DNA of 64,000 bases from Aquibacillus kalidii (GTDB taxonomy: Bacteria > Bacillota > Bacilli > Bacillales > Amphibacillaceae), in the NCBI RefSeq assembly GCF_014280935.1, contig NZ_JACLZI010000050.1:47312-111311 (forward strand), in the 5' to 3' direction. Made by a program: the position numbers and the translations under genes. Shown here one piece after another: positions 44,640 to 54,149 of this stretch; within the stretch, counting starts at the first letter, position 1; each line of letters starts with the position of its first letter. The notes beneath the pieces were generated by a model. That model searched no databases and was not told where the DNA came from. It was given only the letters and a program-made list of their open reading frames with translations.

Positions 44640-45070
44640 GTCACTCCCTTTGTGAGACTTTCACTTAAAGACTATGTATAAGTTTAATAACGTCATTTTA
44701 TTATGCTTCCAAAAACATAGTAGGCTCTTCCGATTTAAGAAAATCATCCCATTAAATTCAATATTATTCCACAATAAATATACCTAACTTTTAATAGAAT
44801 TAAATGAATCATTAAGTGAAATATGTACTACTTTTAACAAAATTAGTGAATTATCGACAAAAAGCTATAAATTCAATCTTTTCTCGACAACACCAATGTT
44901 ATTTAGGGTTATATAGAAACTAAGAACACCTCTCTGACCATTCACTGTTAAAGATATAGAATGACACTTAACAAATCTTGTAAGAAAGATTATAGAAGAA
45001 AAAGTCTGGGTTAAATTAGGTAAATTAAATATATTGTTGGAAAGGTAAATGACACAATTTTTTCACAATA
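44640..45070. other. AT-rich intergenic gap without recognised features
   Basis: About 430 bases between the ATPase gene and the Crp/Fnr gene. It is AT-rich with no reading frame carrying a ribosome site. I see no convincing terminator for the operon that would enter from the right; nothing else is supported. Confidence 0.5.
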
Positions 45071-45077
45071 TCCAATT

Positions 45078-45749
45078 TTACTCATTCCTCAAACTCTTAG
45101 CTAGTTCTGTTAATATGTCATGATTCTGTATATAGTAGGCTCTTCCTTGTTTTGTTAAATAACCCTTTTCACAAAATTGTGCCAATACATGTAAGAGATG
45201 TCGATAGGACACGCCCAAAAATTCACAAACAGTGATGTGCTTTTCTTTATACATACCATTATCAGCGGTTTGTAGGATAAAATCAGCAAGACGGTTTTCA
45301 AGTGGAAACGATAGACTTTGATAATATTTCTCCGCCATTTTCGTTGACTTCACACTAAGAAAATTAGCTAATTTACGTAGAAATTTATTATCTTCCAATA
45401 GTTGTTTGCGAAAACTATTGATTGGTATGGCAAAGCAAATGGTCTTAGTTGATGCTTGAATTCCCTTAGTGTAATAAACATCATTTAACAATTCCATTTC
45501 CCCAATAAATTCGTTGGGGTTAATAAAATTTATTAAAGATACCTTTCCATTTTGATGTGTAATATATATTTTAGCTTTTCCCTCTAGAACATAAAATAAG
45601 TAATGTGGTCTCTCACCCTCTTTAATGATCCACTCGCCCCTAGCATACTCATGGATTTCCAAAAACTCTTCCAATGATAAAGAAAAAAATTGTTCGATAG
45701 ACGCTTTCTCTATATAAAGCTGTCTTTTCTCATTTTTATAAATTTCCAT
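45078..45749 (-). CDS. Crp/Fnr-family transcriptional regulator
   Basis: A 223-residue regulator. Residues 15-130 form a cyclic-nucleotide-binding-type beta barrel (EYARGEWIIKEGERPHYLFYVLEGKAKIY read in parts; NEFIGEMELL). The C-terminal winged helix runs from about 150 (ENRLADFILQTADNG...VCEFLGVSYRHLLHVLAQFCEKGYL). The arginine and serine that bind cAMP in Crp are not evident and there is no Fnr cysteine cluster, so the effector is unknown; the layout recalls E. coli YeiL. It is divergent from an MFS transporter, its likely target. Confidence 0.88.
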   Translation of the reverse strand: MEIYKNEKRQLYIEKASIEQFFSLSLEEFLEIHEYARGEWIIKEGERPHYLFYVLEGKAKIYITHQNGKVSLINFINPNEFIGEMELLNDVYYTKGIQASTKTICFAIPINSFRKQLLEDNKFLRKLANFLSVKSTKMAEKYYQSLSFPLENRLADFILQTADNGMYKEKHITVCEFLGVSYRHLLHVLAQFCEKGYLTKQGRAYYIQNHDILTELAKSLRNE

Positions 45750-45768
45750 CTTTCACACCTCAAAATAG

Positions 45769-45778
45769 GAGATATCTC
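45769..45778. promoter_or_regulatory. Palindrome in divergent promoter region
   Basis: GAGATATCTC is a perfect 10-base palindrome in the 82-base gap between the Crp/Fnr and MFS genes, a plausible operator for the regulator. Confidence 0.35.
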
Positions 45779-45831
45779 ATATTATTTTATCTTTAACCAG
45801 TATATCATTTCTTTTAAGGAGATGGTTTTAA

Positions 45832-47004
45832 ATGAATGTACAACGCTGGATGAGCAGACAATACTTTAGCTTCTTTCTAACTTGGGGAATTTTTCTTCCT
45901 TATTGGACTGGTTGGATGATTAATACGAAGGGAATTACTATATCAGAAGTTGGATTAATTATGAGTATTGGGTTGATAGCAAGAGGATTTTCCACTTTAT
46001 TTTTCTTTCCGTTATCATCTTCCAGATACAGTAGTAAAACGGTTATAAATGGTGCAGCCGTAGGTACATTAATCACTTTACTTCTTTGTATCCTGGCAAA
46101 TTCCTTTACTAGTTTGCTAGTATTAACGTTACTACTGCACATATTCTATCCTATATTAATGCCTGCGTTGGATAGTGCTGCTGGTATTTTAGCTAGAAAT
46201 AAACAATTAAGGGATTATGGGAAAAGTAGGCTATGGGGTTCCATCGCTTTTGTTGTGGCAGGTTTAATCCTAACTGTTTTTACCGAGTCCTTTGGCGATG
46301 AAATGATTTTATTGTCTATGTTAGTAGGTATAATAGCATTCATCGTGATAGGCTTTATGCGTACCCCTAAGCTATTATTAGAAAAGCCGAAACCAGAGCG
46401 AGGCAAACAAAATAGTATGCTAGGTTTATTTCGCATTAAACACTTTGGCTTAGTACTTATTATTGTGATATTATTACAAGCTGCTCACGCTTCTTATTAC
46501 AATTATGGTTATATATATTTACAAGAAATAGCAGTACCAGGTTACTTGATAGGTGTCATTATAAATATTGCTGTGGTTGCTGAAATCATTTTCTTCGCCA
46601 TAGCAGATAAAAAGTTCAATAAATTCTCGGTAGGCTCTTTACTTATGCTAGCGGGAATGGGGTCAACTTTAAGATGGATATTAGTATTCTCCTTTCCAAG
46701 TATTATTATTTTCAGTATTTCACAAGTACTACATGCTTGTTCGTTCGCAATGGCACATTATGCTTTTATGAAATTCTTAATTAAAAATGTCCCAAATAGC
46801 CTGGTGCCTAAAGCACAGGGTATATATTCGGCATTAGCACTAAGCTGGAGTACTGCAGTTTTTACTACTCTTGGTGGATATTTATATGAAATGGAGCCAA
46901 GGTATGCATTCATTGGAATGGTTATCAGTACTATTCCTGCCCTGATACTTGCAATATTTTACCGAAACTTGCAAGTAAAACAAAAGGCAATCATTGCTAC
47001 TTAG
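45832..47004 (+). CDS. MFS transporter (HcaT/PPP-like group)
   Basis: A 390-residue protein with 12 predicted membrane segments. The start (RQYFSFFLTWGIFLPYWTGWMINTKGITISEVGLI, read in parts) and YGKSRLWGSIAFVVAG near residue 125 resemble the 3-phenylpropionate/nucleoside H+ symporter group of MFS proteins. TTTAAGGAGATGG precedes the ATG. The gene is divergent from the Crp/Fnr gene. The substrate is unknown. Confidence 0.87.
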   Translation: MNVQRWMSRQYFSFFLTWGIFLPYWTGWMINTKGITISEVGLIMSIGLIARGFSTLFFFPLSSSRYSSKTVINGAAVGTLITLLLCILANSFTSLLVLTLLLHIFYPILMPALDSAAGILARNKQLRDYGKSRLWGSIAFVVAGLILTVFTESFGDEMILLSMLVGIIAFIVIGFMRTPKLLLEKPKPERGKQNSMLGLFRIKHFGLVLIIVILLQAAHASYYNYGYIYLQEIAVPGYLIGVIINIAVVAEIIFFAIADKKFNKFSVGSLLMLAGMGSTLRWILVFSFPSIIIFSISQVLHACSFAMAHYAFMKFLIKNVPNSLVPKAQGIYSALALSWSTAVFTTLGGYLYEMEPRYAFIGMVISTIPALILAIFYRNLQVKQKAIIAT

Positions 47005-47073
47005 ATATATTACTTTATAGGTGATCTCTAAACCCTTTTGAAGTGATCATAATTCAACCTGTCATGTATAGAA

Positions 47074-47102
47074 AGGCGATTCCTATTTTTTAGGGCTCGC
47101 CT
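47074..47102 (+). terminator. Possible terminator after MFS gene
   Basis: AGGCGA-tt-CCTA pairs with TAGG-gc-TCGCCT around five T residues. The T tail is weak. The rest of the 736-base gap to the siderophore operon holds no supported gene. Confidence 0.5.
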
Positions 47103-47472
47103 CTGTATTATTAAACATTAATTTTAGTAGCTTAATTCACCTAAATTATACCTGTTAATGAAAGGCGGATTAGTAAAAATTTTCTTCGACCATACTCGTT
47201 AAAAGTAGTTTATTTTTCATCCCTTTTTATCTATTAAACTATTCCGAGGAAAATGAACCAGCTTTAGTAACACAACTTCCCCCATAAAATTCCTTAAAGC
47301 ATATTACCCCTCCTATCGTAATCATTATGTAAAGATGGAATCTAGTAAAAGTTGAAGCTTATCTTTGGATAGTTTTAAAAATAGGGCACTTATTATAACA
47401 AATTCAGACAACATCCATCACATTTTCAGAACATCAAAATCCGTATATTAAAAGTATTCTGTTAAATTTATC

Positions 47473-47525
47473 TTGACATCCTGAAAAAGCACATATAACA
47501 TTAATAATGATAATCATTATCATTT
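47473..47525 (+). promoter_or_regulatory. Promoter and Fur box of siderophore operon
   Basis: TTGACA at 47473-47478 and TATAAC at 47494-47499 stand 15 bases apart. Immediately downstream, TGATAATCATTATCA (47508-47522) is a perfect 7-1-7 Fur box overlapping the start region, and the symmetry extends to AATGATAATCATTATCATT. The leader to the first gene is about 215 bases. Confidence 0.85.
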
Positions 47526-47746
47526 GAACAGAAGGAGAGATGTAAACCGGTAATGCTTAGGAACCAAATACATACCTGAATAACAACCCTGAAATTGTGA
47601 ATTAAAAAACCCCACCATAATCTTCAATGGGGCCAAGTAAAAGCATTATTTTTTCTATATAACTATTTTAACTATGAATGAACTTACTCCATAATAAGTA
47701 AGTTTATCAGCACTATTTTATAATACATTACAAGATAAGGATGGAT

Positions 47747-48832
47747 ATGCAAATGAATGCAAAGCTAAAGATATCATTTATAACTTTATTAGTTTCACTT
47801 ATGAGTGTCCTGCTTCTAATCGGTTGCTCGACACAGGACTCTGACTCCACTTCAACAAAGAGTGCTTCGGCAAATACAGACGAGAAGGAAGAAGCAAATT
47901 CCGATGAAAAGAATTCTGAATATCCAATTGTAATACAGCATGCTTTTGGCGAAACTGTAATTGAAAGCAAGCCTGAACGAGTAGCTACCGTTCAATGGGC
48001 AAATCATGATGTTGCCCTTGCTCTTGGCGTTGTACCAGTAGGTTTCTCAGCAGCAAACTACGGTGTTCAAGATGATAGCGGTTTATTGCCTTGGACAGCA
48101 GAGAAGCTTGAAGAACTTGGTGTAGACGACCCTAATATTTACCAGGATACAGACGGACTTGATTTCGAGGCAATATCTGATTCCAACCCTGACGTAATTC
48201 TTGCTGCATACTCCGGTATCACACAGGAAGACTACGATATCCTTAGTGAAATTGCTCCAGTTGTAGCCTACCAAACTGATCCTTGGATTACGACATGGCG
48301 TGATCAAGTTTTGTATAATGCAACAGGTATGGGAATGAAAGAGGAAGGCGAACAACTCATTAAAGATACAGAAAAATTAATTAAAGAAAAGGCAAGTGAA
48401 TATCCTGAAATCAAAGGCAAAAAGGTAGCCTTCGCTAACTTCTCAGCAGATGATTTGTCTAAGATACATGTTTATACTCATGAAGATCCTCGTGGAGCGT
48501 TTCTAATTGAATTAGGAATGGAATATCCTGAAAGTGTAAAAAGTGCGATCACGGATCCTAGTAGCTTCGCTTTAACATTAAGTGCGGAAAATGCAGACGT
48601 CCTTAACGATGCAGATATATTAATTGGATATGGGGATGAAAGCTTATATCAAGCGGTTAAAGAGGATCCATTGCTTGGAAAGATTCCTGCTATTGAAAGA
48701 GGCTCTGTTGTGTTTATTGGGAATAACACGCCTTTAGCTGCTGCTGGAAACCCAAATCCACTGGCGATTGCTTATACTATTGATGAATACCTAGAACTAA
48801 TCTCTGGAGCTATTGAAAAGATCGATGAATAG
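47747..48832 (+). CDS. Iron-siderophore ABC transporter binding lipoprotein (operon 2)
   Basis: A lipoprotein of about 361 residues. The lipobox LLLIGCS places the cysteine near residue 27, after a hydrophobic signal. A Ser/Thr/Lys/Glu-rich linker leads to a FecB-type domain (YPIVIQHAFGETVIESKPERVATV read in parts; DGLDFEAISDSNPDVILAAYSG; NDADILIGYGDE). It belongs to the group that includes siderophore-binding proteins of Gram-positive bacteria. ATAAGG stands about 7 bases before the ATG at 47747, a better start than 47741. It is the first gene of a four-gene operon under a Fur box. Confidence 0.92.
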   Translation: MQMNAKLKISFITLLVSLMSVLLLIGCSTQDSDSTSTKSASANTDEKEEANSDEKNSEYPIVIQHAFGETVIESKPERVATVQWANHDVALALGVVPVGFSAANYGVQDDSGLLPWTAEKLEELGVDDPNIYQDTDGLDFEAISDSNPDVILAAYSGITQEDYDILSEIAPVVAYQTDPWITTWRDQVLYNATGMGMKEEGEQLIKDTEKLIKEKASEYPEIKGKKVAFANFSADDLSKIHVYTHEDPRGAFLIELGMEYPESVKSAITDPSSFALTLSAENADVLNDADILIGYGDESLYQAVKEDPLLGKIPAIERGSVVFIGNNTPLAAAGNPNPLAIAYTIDEYLELISGAIEKIDE

Positions 48833-49865
48833 TTCAATAGATTCAAAGAATCATTTGTTAAAACCGCATATTCCAAGGAATTTTAAAGCGGTACTGGTGA
48901 TTTGCTTTGTATTGTTAGTGTTAAGTGTAATTGCATCTCTAGTCTTTGGCTCTAGGCCTGTGAAATTTAGTGGTTTAATAGATGGATTATTTCACCAAAA
49001 TATAGATACGTATGATGCAAACGTTGTACGTAAGAGGGTTTCGCGAACCATTTTCAGTTTGTTTTGCGGTGCTGCACTTGGTGTTTCCGGAGCACTTATG
49101 CAAGCCGTCACTCGAAATCCGATCGCAGACCCTAGTATTCTTGGTGTTAATACCGGTGCAGCTTTATTTGTTGTTAGTGGAATTGCATTCTTAAATATAA
49201 ATACGGCATCTCAATATATTTGGCTTGCTTTAGCTGGGGCAATGATAACCGCTGTTTTCGTATTCGGTATAGGGTCTATGGGGCGTGGCGGTGCTACGCC
49301 CCTTAAGCTTGTATTGGCAGGAGCAGCAACAAGCGCTGCCCTTTCTTCTCTCGTTATCGCAATTATGATTCCACGCTCCTATGTGATGGATCAATTCAGG
49401 TTTTGGCAAGTGGGCAGTGTAGGATCAGCTAACTGGGGCACTATTACTACCTTTATCCCGTTTCTTATCATCGGTATATTGTTAGGGTTAATATCTACTT
49501 CGGCACTAAATGCATTGGCATTAGGAGATGAAGTAGCAACAGGGTTGGGCGTTCGAACGGGAATGCTAAGACTCATTGCAGCTCTTGCAGCTGTTCTTTT
49601 GTGCGGAGCTACTACTGCACTAGCTGGACCTATTGGCTTTGTGGGGCTATTATCTACTCATGTTATACGCCTTATCCTCGGCCCTGACCTACGGTATATT
49701 ATACCAATGTCAGCTATTGCGGGAGCTATCATTCTAACTATTTCAGATGTGTGCGGAAGGCTCATCGGTAGCCCTGGAGAGCTTGAAGTAGGCGTTGTTA
49801 CAGCGTTTATAGGAGCTCCAATACTGATAATACTTGCCAGGAAAGCGAAAGTGCAATCATTATGA
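48813..49865 (+). CDS. FecCD-type siderophore permease (operon 2, subunit 1)
   Basis: A 350-residue membrane protein with about ten segments. RKRVSRTIFSLFCGAALGVSGALMQAVTRNPIADPSILG (in parts), GDEVATGLGV near 235 and GFVGLLSTHVIR near 280 are family landmarks. It overlaps the binding-protein gene by 20 bases if it starts at TTG 48813 (GGAG just upstream), or by 8 if it starts at ATG 48825. The next gene overlaps it by 4 bases. Confidence 0.92.
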   Translation: MKRSMNSSIDSKNHLLKPHIPRNFKAVLVICFVLLVLSVIASLVFGSRPVKFSGLIDGLFHQNIDTYDANVVRKRVSRTIFSLFCGAALGVSGALMQAVTRNPIADPSILGVNTGAALFVVSGIAFLNINTASQYIWLALAGAMITAVFVFGIGSMGRGGATPLKLVLAGAATSAALSSLVIAIMIPRSYVMDQFRFWQVGSVGSANWGTITTFIPFLIIGILLGLISTSALNALALGDEVATGLGVRTGMLRLIAALAAVLLCGATTALAGPIGFVGLLSTHVIRLILGPDLRYIIPMSAIAGAIILTISDVCGRLIGSPGELEVGVVTAFIGAPILIILARKAKVQSL

Positions 49866-50893
49866 ATAATAAATCTATGGAAATCATTAGAGAGGGAAGA
49901 CGTCACAGACGTCGCCGTTGGATAATTGTCACTGGTTTACTCACGGTACTAATGTTTATACTCTGCTCTGCAATGTTATTACTAGGCAACACCATCTATC
50001 CTATAAAAGACGTCGTCCTAGTGCTGACAGGTGAGCAGATCAAAGGCGCATCTTTCGCCATTAATACGATACGTTTACCGAGAATGCTAGCAGGTCTCTT
50101 TGCTGGGATTGCTTTCGGAATTGGCGGTAACACCTTTCAGACGATGTTACGAAATCCACTTGCAAACCCAAATGTAATTGGAATTACTACCGGCTCAAGC
50201 GCTGCTGCAGTTTATTGCATTGTCATTCTTCACACAAGTGATACGATAGTCTCTATAGCTTCCGTCGTTGCTGGTCTAGCTACTGTACTATTTATTTATC
50301 TGTTCTCTAAGGGGAAATCATTTTCAGTTGGGCGTTTAATCCTAGTCGGAATAGGTGCGCAAGCTATGCTAAATGCGATGGTATCCTACCTTTTACTAGT
50401 TGGTGATCAACAAGATATACCTGCAGCACTCAGATGGCTCAGTGGTAGCCTCAATGGTTCTCAAATGGAGGAACTTCCACCACTTGTTATTGCTGTTTTA
50501 GTATTAGTGCCAATGATTATTATGTTAGGAAAACAATTAAGTATATTAGAACTTGGGGAACAATCTGCCACTTCTTTAGGAGTTAATACGGACATGACAA
50601 GAATTTTACTTATTTTAGGTTCTGTCTGTATAATTGCATTGGCCACAGCAACAACTGGGCCAATCGCCTTTGTCGCATTCCTTTCGGGACCGATAGCAAA
50701 AAGATTAGTCGGAGTAGGATTTTCCAATGTAATCCCTGCGGGTCTTGTTGGCGCAAATTTGGTTTTAGCATCAGATCTAATCGGACAATTTGCTTTTAAT
50801 GTCAGATATCCCGTCGGTATCATAACTGGCATAATTGGAGCTCCATATCTGATCTACTTGCTAATCCGAATGAATCGAAAGGGAGAATTATAA
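49862..50893 (+). CDS. FecCD-type siderophore permease (operon 2, subunit 2)
   Basis: A 343-residue paralogue. NTIRLPRMLAGLFAGIAFGIGGNTFQTMLRNPLANPNVIG (in parts), LGEQSATSLGVNTD near 235 and GPIAFVAFLSGPIAKRLVG near 270 are typical. A basic stretch (REGRRHRRRRW) at the N-terminus marks the cytoplasmic end. It overlaps the neighbours by 4 bases and 1 base, so the operon is tightly coupled. Confidence 0.92.
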   Translation: MNNKSMEIIREGRRHRRRRWIIVTGLLTVLMFILCSAMLLLGNTIYPIKDVVLVLTGEQIKGASFAINTIRLPRMLAGLFAGIAFGIGGNTFQTMLRNPLANPNVIGITTGSSAAAVYCIVILHTSDTIVSIASVVAGLATVLFIYLFSKGKSFSVGRLILVGIGAQAMLNAMVSYLLLVGDQQDIPAALRWLSGSLNGSQMEELPPLVIAVLVLVPMIIMLGKQLSILELGEQSATSLGVNTDMTRILLILGSVCIIALATATTGPIAFVAFLSGPIAKRLVGVGFSNVIPAGLVGANLVLASDLIGQFAFNVRYPVGIITGIIGAPYLIYLLIRMNRKGEL

Positions 50894-51708
50894 TGAAACC
50901 AAATCATACTTTTCAAGCCGAAGAAATCGTGGCAGGCTATGATAACAAAACGATTATTCATGGAATAAGTCTCGAGATCCCAAGCAATAAAATAAGCGTT
51001 ATCATAGGTGCAAACGCCAGTGGAAAGTCTACGCTTCTGAAAACGTTGGCAAGACTTATCAAACCAACATCAGGAAAAATAACCCTCGATGGAAGACAGT
51101 TGAATAAAATTCCACCAAAACAGTTGGCCCGCACTTTAGGACTTCTTCCACAATCACCTATTGTCCCGGAAGGAATATCTGTTGCTGATTTGGTTGGAAG
51201 AGGAAGGTTTCCACACCAATCACTTTTTAGTGGATGGACAAATAAAGACTATGAGGCAGTGGCAGAAGCAATGGATATTATGAATATCACGGAGCTTGCC
51301 AATCGTCATATCGATGAACTTTCAGGTGGCCAAAGGCAGCGCGTATGGATAGCAATGGCTCTAGCACAACAAACAGATATATTATTTTTAGACGAACCGA
51401 CAACCTTTTTAGATATAACCTACCAAGTCGAAATTTTAGATTTGCTTACAGATCTCAACCGTAAACATGGAACAACGATTGTAATGGTGCTTCATGATAT
51501 CAATTTATCCGCGAGATATGCTGACAATATCTTCGCTATCAATCAAGGAAAACTTGTCGCAGAGGGTGAGCCCTCACAGGTAATCTCAAGCAAATTAATT
51601 GAAGATATTTTTGGACTTCATAGTACTGTTATAAAGGATCCTGTATCAGGCTCTCCTTCTGTAGTACCAATTGGACGCCATCATGTTCATCATGAATTTA
51701 CTCCTTAG
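50893..51708 (+). CDS. Siderophore ABC transporter ATP-binding protein
   Basis: A 271-residue FecE/YusV-type ATPase. Walker A GANASGKST near residue 38, Q-loop LLPQSPIVPEG, signature LSGGQRQR, Walker B ILFLDEPTTFLD and the H-loop VLHDINLSARYAD are intact. The C-terminus ends in a His-rich stretch (GRHHVHHEF). This is the only siderophore-type ATPase in the window, while the first siderophore locus (30-33 kb) has none, so it may energise both. That is inference. Confidence 0.94.
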   Translation: MKPNHTFQAEEIVAGYDNKTIIHGISLEIPSNKISVIIGANASGKSTLLKTLARLIKPTSGKITLDGRQLNKIPPKQLARTLGLLPQSPIVPEGISVADLVGRGRFPHQSLFSGWTNKDYEAVAEAMDIMNITELANRHIDELSGGQRQRVWIAMALAQQTDILFLDEPTTFLDITYQVEILDLLTDLNRKHGTTIVMVLHDINLSARYADNIFAINQGKLVAEGEPSQVISSKLIEDIFGLHSTVIKDPVSGSPSVVPIGRHHVHHEFTP

Positions 51709-51800
51709 TCTTAAACAGCAAATGATTAGTTTCCCACATCAGACTATGGAAGATTATTAAGCGTAATGTTGGTACACGAAATAAAAATTTCTCTCATAAG

Positions 51801-51836
51801 AAACCACGTATCTTAGCTAAAGATTCGTGGTTTTTT
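51801..51836 (+). terminator. Terminator of siderophore operon 2
   Basis: AAACCACG.ATC pairs with GAT.CGTGGTTT around a 9-base loop, followed by T residues. The gap 51840-52095 holds only a broken minus-strand frame and no supported gene. Confidence 0.88.
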
Positions 51837-52097
51837 ATGCTTACTTTTTTTCCTTCTTCTGTGTGGCTAAACAATTTAAATCCGATATCTGACATCCAGG
51901 TAGAGCTCCTGCTTTAATCTACATTGAGCCAGGTGTATAAATAATTATGATGTCACCAGGGTGAAGTGTCATTATTAATTTAAACTAGATGAATTAGCGT
52001 TAAGCTTTTGTTAGTTATCACTAGAAATTAGGTAATGATTGTAAAACTCCCCCTGTAAAGACGTTTTCGCGTTCCTTACAAAGTACATTTTCCTAAA

Positions 52098-52146
52098 AAA
52101 CAAATGAGTGGCATCCCCCATTAATGGAGATGCCACTCATTTGTTT
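52098..52146. terminator. Terminator after DUF1836 gene
   Basis: AAACAAATGAGTGGCATC pairs with GATGCCACTCATTTGTTT; an inner CCAT/ATGG pair extends it. It lies directly beyond the minus-strand stop. Confidence 0.9.
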
Positions 52147-52149
52147 TTA

Positions 52150-52722
52150 CTAATCAGATTGTTCTAATTCATCGACTAATCTTTCTGCGACACGCCTATA
52201 CATGTTACTTGCATTTACAAAAGTGGATATCAACAATAGTTGTTCATGTTTTGCATCTAGTTTGTTATTAACGGTTCGCTCTTGCTTGACCATTTTTTCT
52301 AAATCATCCGCTTCCGTTATAAACTGTTTCGTTTTTTGTGTCTGCAAGGCAAGATAACTTGCATACAAAGCCTCTAAATTGCTCTCTTCTTCTTCAGCCT
52401 TATCATTCACACTATTTAAAACAGATTTGACATCATTAATAGATAGTGTTCCTTTTAAATGGTAAATGAGGCTAATTAAGATTAAATTATTCCTCGAATA
52501 CTTCTTGTTTTTAATCGGATACAATATTTTACCTTTAGCATAATTATTTATCATCGTTTTCGTTAGAATTTTGTCTTCGTCATTTCGCTTACTAGATTCA
52601 AAAGTATTCTCAAACAATTGTGTCACTTGATCCATATATAAATCAATCTTCGGCATTTCTTCTAAAGTAAGGTGCTGGTTAAGATTAAGCTCTGAAATAA
52701 TATCTTCCATTGTTTTCATCAT
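52150..52722 (-). CDS. DUF1836 domain protein
   Basis: A 190-residue protein matching DUF1836. Diagnostic parts are MPKIDLYMDQVTQLFE (residues 23-38), LTKTMINNYAKGKILYPIKNKKYS (in parts, near 54-75) and LILISLIYHLKGTLSINDVK. The N-terminal half resembles a MerR-like winged helix, so DNA binding is suspected but not shown. AGAGGTAAA lies upstream of the ATG. Confidence 0.82.
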   Translation of the reverse strand: MMKTMEDIISELNLNQHLTLEEMPKIDLYMDQVTQLFENTFESSKRNDEDKILTKTMINNYAKGKILYPIKNKKYSRNNLILISLIYHLKGTLSINDVKSVLNSVNDKAEEEESNLEALYASYLALQTQKTKQFITEADDLEKMVKQERTVNNKLDAKHEQLLLISTFVNASNMYRRVAERLVDELEQSD

Positions 52723-52851
52723 TTTACCTCTCTTTATATCACTGAATTAAGTATAACTAAAATAAGGAGATACGTAAACCATTGACTATGTATTGTGACA
52801 GGTGTATCATATTATGTAGTTATTAAAACTACATGTGAAGGTGGATATATT

Positions 52852-53502
52852 TTGGTAAACAATTATATTAGAGAGCCAATTAACGGTTTAACGCATTTAG
52901 CAGGAGCAATTCTTTCCTTTGTTGCCTTATTAGCTATGGTGATTAAAGCTGCAAGCACTTCTTCCTCACCTTTAGCTATTTCAGCAGTTATCATTTTTGG
53001 AATTAGCTTGATACTACTGTATTCCGCATCAGCTACATATCATATGGTAATAGCTAAAAATAAAGTAATTGCATGGCTGAGAAAATTAGATCACTCGATG
53101 ATCTTTATTCTAATTGCCGGAACTTACACCCCATTTTGCCTTATTACCTTAAGAGGCACCATAGGTTGGATTCTGTTTTCTATCATTACAATCGTAGCCA
53201 TCTGCGGTGTATTATTCAAAATGATCTGGTTCAACTGTCCAAGGTGGGTATCAACTGCTTTGTATATTGGAATGGGTTGGATGATTATTTTCGCCTCTGC
53301 TCCATTATCAGAACGTATGGACCATATGGGTTTATTCCTATTAATTCTCGGGGGAGTCATTTATACCCTTGGCGGTGTTATCTATGGAGCAAAGCCGAAG
53401 TTTATTGAAACAAAATTTATGGGATTCCACGAAATTTTTCATATTTTCATTTTGCTTGGAAGTGTCGCCCACTTTTTAAGTGTCTATATTTACGTTCTAT
53501 AA
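52852..53502 (+). CDS. Hemolysin III / PAQR-family membrane protein
   Basis: A protein of about 216 residues with seven membrane segments. Family positions are NGLTHLAGAILSFVALL near residue 10, YSASATYHM near 62, LDHSMIFILIAGTYTPF near 80 and a C-terminal HEIFHIFILLGSVAHF with the paired histidines. The group is YqfA/HlyIII, related to eukaryotic adiponectin receptors. Haemolysis is shown only for B. cereus HlyIII. GAAGGTGG precedes the TTG at 52852, which gives the normal family length; the ATG/GTG region upstream has no ribosome site. Confidence 0.88.
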   Translation: MVNNYIREPINGLTHLAGAILSFVALLAMVIKAASTSSSPLAISAVIIFGISLILLYSASATYHMVIAKNKVIAWLRKLDHSMIFILIAGTYTPFCLITLRGTIGWILFSIITIVAICGVLFKMIWFNCPRWVSTALYIGMGWMIIFASAPLSERMDHMGLFLLILGGVIYTLGGVIYGAKPKFIETKFMGFHEIFHIFILLGSVAHFLSVYIYVL

Positions 53503-53534
53503 GAACAGGGTACTTTCTACCCTGTCCTTGTTTT
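53501..53534 (+). terminator. Terminator after hemolysin III gene
   Basis: ACAGGGTA and TACCCTGT pair around CTTTC, followed shortly by TTGTTTT. Confidence 0.8.
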
Positions 53535-53585
53535 AATTTAGATTCAATAATTAAGTTTATGGCTCTGTTATAGGTAAATGTTGAT

Positions 53586-53633
53586 ATTATAAAAATGGAA
53601 CTTCCTAGTTTATGGAAGTTCCATTTTTATAAT
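53586..53633. repeat. Perfect 20-base inverted repeat
   Basis: Arms 53586-53605 and 53614-53633 (ATTATAAAAATGGAACTTCC and its exact complement) enclose an 8-base loop. It stands 60 bases after the previous terminator and is not followed by a gene for 270 bases. The rest of 53634-53900 has no supported gene. Confidence 0.85.
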
Positions 53634-53900
53634 ATTTGCTTGTTAAATAACTGCTTCGTTAGTACAAGAAATATTTTCATATTCCACCCATTCGTTATGT
53701 GGGGCTTTTTTTGTTATTTACAAAAAGCAAAACAACCACTAAGACAAATCCAATATTTTTTATTAAATCATATACTTTGGAAATGGCCATAAGAATTACG
53801 CTAACAAAAATAAGAATATTGTTCTCATTTTTATTTTTAATCGTTTTAGATAAGCGGTAAATTATAACAGCACTTATTTAAAAATACCCGACTAATTAAA

Positions 53901-54098
53901 TTATTTAATAAACTTTTCTGGACTTTTAACATAGCTTTCTTTTATGTAACCACAGTCTGAGCAAAATACATGTAAAATCTCAGAACCCATATTAAAAATG
54001 CTTCTACCCTCTGGAAAGATATTACCTTGATTATACTGAACACCTTTTAAAGTGTTATTGTTTCCGCATTTTGGACATTCAGAATTTTGGTTATCCAA
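53901..54098 (-). CDS. Small zinc-ribbon protein
   Basis: A 65-residue protein with two CxxC pairs: CPKCG at residues 8-12 and CSDCG at about 47-51, a rubredoxin-like zinc ribbon. It starts at TTG, with GAGGAGTGG 6 bases upstream. The middle (GNIFPEGRSIFNMGSE) is not recognised. Similar short proteins are scattered among Bacillota and have no known role. Confidence 0.7.
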   Translation of the reverse strand: MDNQNSECPKCGNNNTLKGVQYNQGNIFPEGRSIFNMGSEILHVFCSDCGYIKESYVKSPEKFIK

Positions 54099-54149
54099 TC
54101 TTATCCACTCCTCTAATATACATACGAATATATGTCATAAAAGTTCCAT

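Noticed and set aside
47240..47330. 22-residue minus-strand frame starting MGEVVLLKLVHF
   Set aside because: Short, no recognised family, ribosome site weak and no conservation evidence available.
51858..51985. Minus-strand frame reading MTLHPGDIIIIYTPGSM, a TAG stop, then IKAGALPGCQISDLNC and on
   Set aside because: No ribosome site, one stop inside, too short and no family recognised. Possibly a relic but not supported.
53700..53870. Minus-strand open stretch with a hydrophobic middle (NNILIFVSVILMAISKVYDL)
   Set aside because: No start codon with a ribosome site; AT-rich DNA readily gives such hydrophobic frames.
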